From Prolixibacteraceae bacterium UBA6029 (GTDB taxonomy: Bacteria; Bacteroidota; Bacteroidia; Bacteroidales; Prolixibacteraceae): 64,000 nt of DNA. The position numbers and the translations under genes were made by a program. The stretch covers positions 10,680 to 74,679 of the forward strand of contig DIZL01000048.1 of NCBI GenBank assembly GCA_002429385.1, given 5' to 3'. Position 1 is the first letter of the stretch; the number at the start of each line of letters is the position of its first letter. The notes under the pieces are model-generated. The model had not been told where the DNA came from. It did no database searches and worked only from the letters and a program-made list of their open reading frames with translations. Shown here piece after piece: positions 28,771 to 35,820 of this stretch.

Positions 28771-29988
28771 ATGAAGCATTTTCCTGTCCTCCTGTTTGCA
28801 CTTTTTCTCTTTTCCTGTGCTCCTAAACCTGAGACTGTGAGTCAATGGCGCGGTCCAAACCGCAGCGGTGTTTACAATGAAACCGGATTGCTGACTGAGT
28901 GGCCTGCCGAAGGTCCAAAACTTCTCTGGGCGTTAGACTCTACCGGTAATGGGTTCGGTTCTCCGGTGCTGACCGAAGATCAACTCTTTATTAACGGGGA
29001 AAAAGACAGTACAGGATATCTGTATGCATATAACCTTAAGGGAAAAATCATGTGGAAATCGGTCTATGGGAAAGAATGGATGAAAAACTTCCCCGGTTCA
29101 CGATCAACGCCAACGGTGGTAGGAGACCTTGTATACGTATGCTCAGGAATGGGCGACATTGCCTGTTTCGATAAAAATACCGGTACAAAAAAATGGTCAC
29201 TCAACATGGTAAAGGGCCTTAAAGGTATCGATAACATGTTTGGCTATGCCGAATCGTTGCTCGTTAATGGTGATTTGGTGTATTGTCAGCCGGGGGGAAT
29301 AGAGAACAACGTAGTCGCCCTGAACCGTTTCACAGGTAAAACAGTGTGGACTCAAAAAGCAGTTGGCCAGCTGGAAGCATACAATTCACCGATTATCGTT
29401 AAAAGAGGTAAGCTTGATCTGTTGCTGACCTTTTCAGAAGATTGTTTCCTTGGTCTTAATGGACAGACCGGTAAACTCTTATGGACACAACCCCAGGATA
29501 CTGCCGGAAACCTGCATGGGAATATCCCTGTTGTGGATGGAAATGATTTAATTTATACCGAAGGCGATGGTAACCGTACTGTAAAGAATAAACTTGCTGA
29601 GGATGGGAGCTCTATCACCGAAGTGATGCGAAACCCATGGTTCGATAACATTATGGGTGGTGTTGTGAAAATCGGAGATAAGATCTACGGTACATCCCAT
29701 CGTCAAATGTACCTGAAATGCCTGGATATGAAATCAGGATTGGTCACCGATTCACTGAAAATGTTCAGGGGAAGTACCATTGCAGCCAATGGAATGCTGT
29801 ATGTATTTACCGAAAAAGGAGATGTTAACCTGGTGAAACCAAACCCTTCAGGGATGCAGTTGGTCAGTACGTTTAAAATTACCAAAGGAACCAAAGAATT
29901 CTTTACTCATCCTGTTATACACGACGGGGTGCTTTATGTCCGGCATGGGCAGGCGCTGATGGCCTATTCGATTAAAAAAGAAGCTTAA
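28771..29988 (+). CDS. PQQ-like beta-propeller lipoprotein
   Basis: Protein of 405 residues with a lipobox (FLFSC, Cys16), so a membrane-anchored periplasmic protein. Repeated blades of the PQQ type are seen (SPVLTEDQLFINGEKDS, TPTVVGDLVYVCSGMGD, NPGNTGK-like variants), and the opening QWRGPNRSGVYNETGLL is common in PQQ-binding-like propeller proteins of Bacteroidota and Planctomycetota. No dehydrogenase active site is seen, so cofactor binding is doubtful; the role is probably scaffold or binding. A strong hairpin at 30112-30146 follows. It stands alone. Confidence 0.85.
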   Translation: MKHFPVLLFALFLFSCAPKPETVSQWRGPNRSGVYNETGLLTEWPAEGPKLLWALDSTGNGFGSPVLTEDQLFINGEKDSTGYLYAYNLKGKIMWKSVYGKEWMKNFPGSRSTPTVVGDLVYVCSGMGDIACFDKNTGTKKWSLNMVKGLKGIDNMFGYAESLLVNGDLVYCQPGGIENNVVALNRFTGKTVWTQKAVGQLEAYNSPIIVKRGKLDLLLTFSEDCFLGLNGQTGKLLWTQPQDTAGNLHGNIPVVDGNDLIYTEGDGNRTVKNKLAEDGSSITEVMRNPWFDNIMGGVVKIGDKIYGTSHRQMYLKCLDMKSGLVTDSLKMFRGSTIAANGMLYVFTEKGDVNLVKPNPSGMQLVSTFKITKGTKEFFTHPVIHDGVLYVRHGQALMAYSIKKEA

Positions 29989-30010
29989 ATAAAAATCCCA
30001 TGACCGTTCA

Positions 30011-30080
30011 CTAAAGCGGAACGGCAAAGGATAGGGCTATAATGACCATCGGAGCATTATCCTTTGCCGTCTGGCTTTAG
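30011..30080. repeat. Intergenic palindrome with 23-bp arms (family C)
   Basis: Arms 30011-30033 and 30058-30080 pair at 20 of 23 positions (CTAAAGC...ACGGCAAAGGATA) around a 24-base spacer. A GCCGACGG tail follows. No second copy in this window. Confidence 0.7.
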
Positions 30081-30111
30081 CCGACGGACCATATATTAAA
30101 ATTAAAAATAG

Positions 30112-30146
30112 AAATCCTCCAAGGTTATAAACACTTTGGAGGATTT
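30112..30146 (+). terminator. Hairpin after the PQQ lipoprotein gene, probable terminator
   Basis: Perfect 11-bp stem AAATCCTCCAA / TTGGAGGATTT with a 13-base loop. The T-tract after it is weak (TTTGTTG), so it may be a partly Rho-dependent or RNA-protecting hairpin. Confidence 0.5.
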
Positions 30147-30312
30147 GTTGTAAATTGACATTCTTTTAAAATATTCGCATCTTTTAAAATATAATTCTGC
30201 CTCATTCGTCTACCCCATTATAAGCTGTACAATTGGATTATCCGAAAGAAACAGGTCGGTATACATACCTTGCTTTTCAGAATTAATTCATTTGACGTTC
30301 AATACAAACAAT

Positions 30313-30930
30313 ATGACAGGAATTGAGGTTTTAGAACTGACTGACGAATCGTCTGTTCAGTTGATAAAAACAACAGTGAAGGAAAGACCACATATAGCTG
30401 AGATCATCCGGAATTACGGATCACGTTTAAGCGGGTTCATACAGAAACGCGTGCGAAACAGTGAAGATGCGGAAGATATCCTTCAGGAAGTATACTATCA
30501 ACTGGCCAATGCTGATCGTTTACTAAAACCTATTGACCAGATGGCTGCATGGCTTTTTACAGTGGCCCGTAACCGGATTACCGATCTCTACCGAAAAAAT
30601 AAAGCAGAATCGATGCCCGAATACCTGGCCGAAACAGAAGACAATAACCACTTCGCAGAACTGAGCCATCTGATGTTCGACAATGGAACAACGCCCGAGG
30701 ACAATTATCTGCGTTCGATGGTGTGGATCGAACTCGAAAAAGCATTGAATGAGCTTCCTGAAGAACAGCGAAAGGTATTTGAGCTTACAGAGATGGAAGG
30801 TCTTTCATTCAAGACAATTTCCGAACAAACAGGAGTTCCCGTCAATACGCTCATTTCCCGCAAGCGTTATGCAGTATTGATTCTGCGCGAACGTCTTCAG
30901 CTTATTTATGACGAATTAATAAACTTTTAA
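30313..30930 (+). CDS. ECF-type RNA polymerase sigma factor
   Basis: Sigma-70 family protein of 205 residues. Region 2 is seen as LSGFIQKRVRNSEDAEDILQ to WLFTVARNRITDLYRKNK (about 40-95), and region 4 as LPEEQRKVFELTEMEGLSFK to SRKRYAVLILRERL (about 145-195) with the HTH. I prefer the ATG at 30313 over the TTG at 30292. No anti-sigma factor with a FecR or zinc-binding domain follows. Instead a His-rich membrane protein begins 12 bases downstream and may take that role. Targets unknown. Confidence 0.9.
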   Translation: MTGIEVLELTDESSVQLIKTTVKERPHIAEIIRNYGSRLSGFIQKRVRNSEDAEDILQEVYYQLANADRLLKPIDQMAAWLFTVARNRITDLYRKNKAESMPEYLAETEDNNHFAELSHLMFDNGTTPEDNYLRSMVWIELEKALNELPEEQRKVFELTEMEGLSFKTISEQTGVPVNTLISRKRYAVLILRERLQLIYDELINF

Positions 30931-30942
30931 ATAATAGAAAAC

Positions 30943-31293
30943 ATGAGAACAACTTTTAGAAGAAGGTGGTATTTATTTATACCCCTCATAGCCGTAGCCT
31001 TTGTGGCTTTTGGGTTCCTTACGATGAATTTGTGGAATTGGCTGATGCCATTGCTTTTCCATTTGCCTGAAATTACCTTTTGGCAAACCATTGGGCTGAT
31101 GATTCTTTCCCGGCTCATTCTGGGAGGATTTGGAGGTCATGGTCGTGGTCATGGTCACCATTGCCGGAGAGACATGCACGAAAAATGGGAAAATATGACA
31201 CCAGAGGATCGTGAGAAGTTTCGCGAACATATTCATGTGCACCGTCCACCATGGGGACATAGGTATTCGGAAGAAGGAAAAGTAAAAGAATAA
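30943..31293 (+). CDS. Small His-rich membrane protein co-transcribed with the sigma factor
   Basis: A 116-residue protein with two hydrophobic segments (about 9-30 and 44-62, the first preceded by RRR) and a soluble C-terminal tail of 55 residues with about ten His (HGRGHGHHC, HIHVH, WGHRY). The tail motif ENMTPEDREKFREHI resembles the LTxxQ-type motif of CpxP/Spy/CnrX proteins, which in related systems sense misfolded proteins or metals. It lies 12 bases after the sigma gene, so the two form one operon, and it could regulate the sigma factor. Not a known family by name; the metal-sensor reading is inference. The repeat at 31318 follows. Confidence 0.7.
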   Translation: MRTTFRRRWYLFIPLIAVAFVAFGFLTMNLWNWLMPLLFHLPEITFWQTIGLMILSRLILGGFGGHGRGHGHHCRRDMHEKWENMTPEDREKFREHIHVHRPPWGHRYSEEGKVKE

Positions 31294-31317
31294 TGAGGTA
31301 AGTCCGAATACTCTTTT

Positions 31318-31414
31318 CTTGCCACTAAGACACCAAGACATTAAGTCTCACCAAAGCTTCATATTCAGATAATAGGTTTGGTGAGACTTAGTGTCTTTGT
31401 GTTTTAGTGGCAAG
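31318..31414. repeat. Long palindromic intergenic repeat with 38-bp arms (family B, copy 2)
   Basis: Arms 31318-31355 and 31377-31414 pair at about 35 of 38 positions around a 21-base loop. CTTGCCACTAAGACACC arms and the TTAGTGTCTTTG core match the element at 13163-13256. In both places it lies just downstream of a gene, so it may act as a transcription terminator or RNA-protecting hairpin, but its spread points to a mobile or REP-like origin. Confidence 0.8.
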
Positions 31415-31548
31415 AAACAGACTTATCAGAATCTCAAAATTAAGGATATCTGAAACTGCACCCTTAAAATAAATATATAATTTTAAGAGTAGGTTCTAAA
31501 CACTTTTGCAGTTTCTTTGTAGTTAGTAATTCCAAGTATAATCGAAGA

Positions 31549-33297
31549 ATGAGTAATTCAATCCATCAGAAAGAGCCGGGAAAGCAATCCAAGCCAAATG
31601 TGTTTAGTTTACTGAAGCCATACCGGGGAATGATTACATTCCTGGTAATTTTTGCCCTGCTCAGTAACGGAGTCAATTTATTGCTGCCGAAAATCATATC
31701 CAGAGCCATAGATGCATTTACTGCCGGACATTTTGTATTCAGGACCGTGGTGCTTGAGTTTTCCGTGGCCGCTTTTGTCATTTTCTTCTTCACCTATCTT
31801 CAAAGCATTGTGCAGACCTTTGCATCCGAGAAAGTCGCCCGCGACCTAAGAACGCGCTTATCAGACAAAATATCGCGGCAAAGTTACACCTACATCCTTA
31901 AGACCAATCCGTCAAAACTGCTGACTAACCTTACTTCGGATATCGATTCCATAAAGATGTTTGTATCCATGGCCGTAGTCACCATCTTTTCGTCCATATT
32001 TATGATTGTCGGTACCTCTGTATTGCTGATCAGGATCAACTACAAACTGGCCGTTCCGATTATTGCAATTATACCCATCATTGGAGGTACCTTTTTTATT
32101 GTACTCAAGAAAGTGCGCGTCTTATTCAAACGAAGCCGTGAGGTCATCGATTGGCTCAACAAGGTTATCAACGAAAGCATCATGGGTTCTGCCATTATCC
32201 GTGTACTCAATGCACAGCAAGCAGAATACCATAAATTCATGGAAGCCAACACTGAAGCCCGAAACCTTGGCTTAGGCATTCTGCGTCTGTTTGCAGCGCT
32301 TATCCCAATCGTCACCTTTACTGCCAATCTGGGGATGCTGGTGATTCTTATGCTGGGTGGTCATTTTGTAATTACCGGGAGCATGTCGCTCGGTGATTTT
32401 GCAGCCTTCAACAGTTACCTGGCTTTACTTATTTTCCCAATATTGATGATCGGGTTTATGAGCAATATCATTGCCATGGCCTCTGCATCCTATGCCCGCA
32501 TCAATGAGGTGCTTGAGGCTCCTGAAATCATTGAAACAGGGACAGTGAAAGCATCGCTTCATGGAAACATCGAACTCATCAATGTTTCTCTTTCGTATGG
32601 TGACAAGCCAATTTTAAAAGACATTTCCTTCTCAGTAAAAGGTGGAACGCAGGTCGCCATTATTGGGCCCACCGCTGCCGGAAAGAGTCAGTTGCTCAAC
32701 CTGCTTACCGATCTGGTAAAACATGATCAGGGAACCATCCTGTTCGATGGTCGTGACATTGAATCTTACGACAAGGAATCGTTTCGCAGCCAAATAGGAT
32801 TTGTACTTCAGGATAGCGTTATCTTTAATATGAGCCTTCGCGAAAATATTGCTTTCAGCGATAAAGTAACTGACGAATCACTCGAAAAAGCGATCAATAC
32901 TGCCGAACTGAGAGACTTTGTCGATTCACTCCCCGATAAACTGAACACCATTGTTTCTGAACGTGGCACAAGCCTTTCAGGAGGACAAAAGCAACGAATC
33001 ATGCTGGCCCGTGCGCTGGCTATAAATCCCAAAATAGTATTGCTTGATGACTTTACTGCCCGTGTCGATCGTGAAACAGAGAAAAAGATCCTTTCCAATC
33101 TCGAAATGAATTATCCTGACCTTACTTTGCTGTCGATTACTCAGAATATAGCTTCGGTAAAGCATTTTGAACAGATTATTTTACTCATGGAAGGCGAAGT
33201 TATTGCGACAGGAACACACCGGGAGTTAATGGAAACCTGTACGGAGTATGTACAGATCGAAAATTCACAACGAAGTACAAGTCACTATGAACTATAA
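31549..33297 (+). CDS. ABC exporter half-transporter, degenerate-site subunit
   Basis: Half transporter of 582 residues: six TM helices (about 25-320) followed by an ABC domain (from about 340). Walker A is GPTAAGKS and the signature LSGGQKQ is intact, but the Walker B end reads LLDDFTARVD (Asp where the catalytic Glu should be) and the switch position is SITQN (Gln in place of His). This is the pattern of the degenerate-site partner of a heterodimeric exporter such as TM287/TM288 or LmrCD. The next gene overlaps its 3' end by 11 bases and supplies the complementary sites. The substrate (drug, lipid or peptide) cannot be told from sequence. Confidence 0.92.
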   Translation: MSNSIHQKEPGKQSKPNVFSLLKPYRGMITFLVIFALLSNGVNLLLPKIISRAIDAFTAGHFVFRTVVLEFSVAAFVIFFFTYLQSIVQTFASEKVARDLRTRLSDKISRQSYTYILKTNPSKLLTNLTSDIDSIKMFVSMAVVTIFSSIFMIVGTSVLLIRINYKLAVPIIAIIPIIGGTFFIVLKKVRVLFKRSREVIDWLNKVINESIMGSAIIRVLNAQQAEYHKFMEANTEARNLGLGILRLFAALIPIVTFTANLGMLVILMLGGHFVITGSMSLGDFAAFNSYLALLIFPILMIGFMSNIIAMASASYARINEVLEAPEIIETGTVKASLHGNIELINVSLSYGDKPILKDISFSVKGGTQVAIIGPTAAGKSQLLNLLTDLVKHDQGTILFDGRDIESYDKESFRSQIGFVLQDSVIFNMSLRENIAFSDKVTDESLEKAINTAELRDFVDSLPDKLNTIVSERGTSLSGGQKQRIMLARALAINPKIVLLDDFTARVDRETEKKILSNLEMNYPDLTLLSITQNIASVKHFEQIILLMEGEVIATGTHRELMETCTEYVQIENSQRSTSHYEL

Positions 33298-35050
33298 TCT
33301 GAACGAAACTGCCAGCAAAACAGAGCAGAAAAAATCAACCCTTGCCGCGCTTACAAAACTGCTCGGATTGATTAAGGAAGAAAAGCGGACACTCATTATT
33401 GCCATGATTATTATCCTGATCAATGCCGGATTGAGCCTGCTTGGTCCCTTCCTGATCGGGCATACCATAGATACCTATATTCAATCGAAGCAATACCATG
33501 GAGTAATCCTGTTTTCAGGCATTCTGCTGTGTATGTACATCACCGTTTTTATCACCAATTATCTTCAGATCACCCTGATGGGCGGTGTCGGACAACGTAT
33601 GCTATATAGTTTGCGCAATGCTGTTTTTAATAAACTGCAGATCCTGCCCGTTGACTTCTTCAATCAGAATAAAGCAGGCGATCTCATCTCGCGCATCAAC
33701 AACGACACGGATAAGCTGAACCAGTTTTTCTCCCAATCGCTCATGCAGTTTATAAGCAGCATCTTCACCATGCTGGGCGCCGGTATTTTTCTTTTGAGTA
33801 TTAATCCTGAACTGGGTGCTGCGGCTCTTTTGCCGGCTCTGGTTATCTGGATATTTACCAAATCCATCTCACCCTGGGTAAAAGGCAAGAATGCCGCCAA
33901 TCTGAAAAGCGTGGGTGGATTGAGCGCTGAAATTCAGGAAAGCCTGAACAACTTTAAAGTGATTGTTGCATTCAACCGGCGTGATTACTTCCGCAAACGC
34001 TTTGGCGAGGCCAATCAGAAGAACTATGCCACTTCGGTAAGCGCCGGATTGGCCAATAATATCTTTACACCAGTCTATGGACTTTCGTCGAATATTGGTC
34101 AACTGATCGTTCTGGCATTTGGTATATATCTCATTACGACCGGACAGTTCACCATTGGTTTACTCATCGGATTCTTAGCCTATATCTATAGTTTTTATCA
34201 ACCCTTGCGACAGCTTGCTGCGCTCTGGGCCAGTTTCCAGGTTGCGATGGCAGGCTGGGATCGTATTTCACAGATACTTTCACTTGACACCAACCTGTTG
34301 GTTATTGAAGATCAAAAAACAGATTCCTCGTCTGCCTATCTTTCTTTTCGGGATGTGTCGTTCACTTATCCTAACGGGAAAGAAGTCCTGCATCATGTTA
34401 GTTTTGACCTTGAACGCGGAAAGACCTATGCCTTTGTAGGGCCAACCGGCGGCGGTAAAACCACAACTGCATCTCTTATAGCCCGTTTATATGATGCATC
34501 TACAGGAACTGTTTTACTGGACGGGAAGGATATCCGCACCTATCATCCTGAAGAACGGACCGCTAAGATCGGCTTTATCCTTCAGGAACCGTTTTTGTTT
34601 TCAGGAACCGTTCGCGACAATATTCTGTATGGAAATCCCGAATACAGGAATTTATCGAACGATGAGCTTGCTGAGGTTATAAAAGAATCAGGGCTTGAAA
34701 GCCTGCTTGTTCGTTTTGATGAAGGACTTGAATCGAAGGTTCAAACTTCGGGTGACAGTATCAGCCTGGGGCAGAAACAGTTGATTGCCTTTATGAGGTC
34801 GGTGCTTCGCAAACCTCAACTGCTCATTCTCGATGAAGCTACCGCCAATATCGACACGATCACCGAACAACTGCTTGAAAGTATCCTGCAAAAATTACCG
34901 TCATCGACTACGCGCGTCATTATTGCCCATCGGTTGAATACCATTGAAAATGCGGATGAAATCTTCTTTGTCAACTCAGGGGAAGTCATTCCCGCCGGAT
35001 CACTCCAGGATGCTGTAAACCTGCTTTTACACGGAAAAAGAGAAAGCTGA
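33287..35050 (+). CDS. ABC exporter half-transporter, catalytic-site subunit
   Basis: Half transporter of 587 residues from the ATG at 33287, which overlaps the end of the previous gene. Six TM helices (about 20-325), then an ABC domain with Walker A GPTGGGKT, Walker B LLILDEATANID (Glu intact) and switch His (IIAHRL). The signature, however, is ISLGQKQ instead of LSGGQ. Together with the previous subunit this leaves one fully competent ATP site (Walker A/B of this chain with LSGGQ of the other) and one degenerate site, as expected for a heterodimer. Upstream TTG/ATG codons in frame (33248) are less likely, since they lie deep inside the previous gene. Confidence 0.92.
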   Translation: MNYNLNETASKTEQKKSTLAALTKLLGLIKEEKRTLIIAMIIILINAGLSLLGPFLIGHTIDTYIQSKQYHGVILFSGILLCMYITVFITNYLQITLMGGVGQRMLYSLRNAVFNKLQILPVDFFNQNKAGDLISRINNDTDKLNQFFSQSLMQFISSIFTMLGAGIFLLSINPELGAAALLPALVIWIFTKSISPWVKGKNAANLKSVGGLSAEIQESLNNFKVIVAFNRRDYFRKRFGEANQKNYATSVSAGLANNIFTPVYGLSSNIGQLIVLAFGIYLITTGQFTIGLLIGFLAYIYSFYQPLRQLAALWASFQVAMAGWDRISQILSLDTNLLVIEDQKTDSSSAYLSFRDVSFTYPNGKEVLHHVSFDLERGKTYAFVGPTGGGKTTTASLIARLYDASTGTVLLDGKDIRTYHPEERTAKIGFILQEPFLFSGTVRDNILYGNPEYRNLSNDELAEVIKESGLESLLVRFDEGLESKVQTSGDSISLGQKQLIAFMRSVLRKPQLLILDEATANIDTITEQLLESILQKLPSSTTRVIIAHRLNTIENADEIFFVNSGEVIPAGSLQDAVNLLLHGKRES

Positions 35051-35234
35051 AATCAAAATTACTGTTTCACAAACCATTTATCTGATTACAAGATAAACTA
35101 CAATCCTGAAGAGTCCTAATTGTTCAGAAATTGCGAAAGAGATATCCCACAAAGTGCCTGATCGGAGAAATATAGTCTTAACCAAGGTCGGGTTTGGATA
35201 GGGATTGAGAGGGTATTCCTTCGGTATATTTGTA
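35051..35234. other. Intergenic DNA left of palindrome copy 2
   Basis: No gene seen. From about 35188 it carries the GGGTATTCCTTCGGTATA stretch shared with palindrome copies 1 and 3. Confidence 0.5.
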
Positions 35235-35296
35235 CTATGACTGATCTATAACTGTACTAAAATTGCGATCTTTGTACAGTTGCAAATCAATCATAG
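35235..35296 (-). repeat. 62-bp loopless palindrome (family A, copy 2)
   Basis: Same architecture as 2638-2699: two 31-base arms with no loop, outer half-sites CTATGACTGAT and CTATGATTGAT. The right arm read on the minus strand is identical over 31 bases to the left arm of copy 1. It overlaps the stop codon of the 59-residue gene at 35287. Confidence 0.8.
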
Positions 35297-35466
35297 ATTA
35301 ATTGATCCGAAGCAAACACGACGCAATCCCCTTTCGGATACTTTCCGTGTAGTTCGAAATCAGGTTTAATGGTTTCCTGAAGAATATTTGAATGGAGAGA
35401 GAATTGGTTTTCGGAGTCAATAAGATCATTTTTATATCGTATCGTCTGACCCTGGAGTGAACTCAT
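35287..35466 (-). CDS. Unrecognised 59-residue protein, copy 2 of a two-gene family
   Basis: Minus-strand ORF of 59 residues, too short for routine ORF callers, starting MSSLQGQTIR and ending SDQLIYD. It aligns end to end without gaps to the protein at 2468-2647 (33 of 59 identical by my count). Substitutions are mostly conservative and the reading frame is intact in both, which points to selection on a protein. There is no signal peptide or TM segment; Cys48 in DCVVF is kept. A TATCTTTA box lies 8 bases upstream of the ATG, and the stop is inside the palindrome. The 5' flank (35467-35500) also resembles that of copy 1. Family and function unknown. Confidence 0.6.
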   Translation of the reverse strand: MSSLQGQTIRYKNDLIDSENQFSLHSNILQETIKPDFELHGKYPKGDCVVFASDQLIYD

Positions 35467-35474
35467 CTGAGTTT

Positions 35475-35482
35475 TAAAGATA
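35475..35482 (-). promoter_or_regulatory. -7-like box of the 59-residue gene, copy 2
   Basis: Minus strand TATCTTTA preceded by TTTG, 8 bases before the ATG at 35466, matching box and spacing at copy 1. The remainder of the gap to 35820 is AT-rich leader DNA with nothing else I can name. Confidence 0.4.
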
Positions 35483-35820
35483 CAAATATTTAGGCAAAGG
35501 ATATTTCTTCTGAAAATTAGCAGAAAATAAAAACATTAAAATGAGGAAAATATATACTGCTGCACTTGTTGATAGTTACTGAAAAAAAATCCACGAATAT
35601 TATTTGTTATTTTCCTTTAACTAACAGGCAAAATAATTCATTGTGAAAGAATTATTTTACAAAAAAAACGCTATTTTCTTCAAAATATTTTGTATATTTA
35701 TAGAGTAATGACACCCTGAAATCGTCATTTAAAATGCACACCTGTGACGTTTTCGATTCTTAATTCTTCCGCATACGTCGAACACCAAGTCGGCTTTCGT
35801 TTTTGATTAAAGAGTATCAC

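Noticed and set aside
2468..35466. The two inverted small-gene units as ends of one composite transposon
   Set aside because: The 33 kb between them hold housekeeping genes (priA, pfkA, ispH, cmk) and no transposase.
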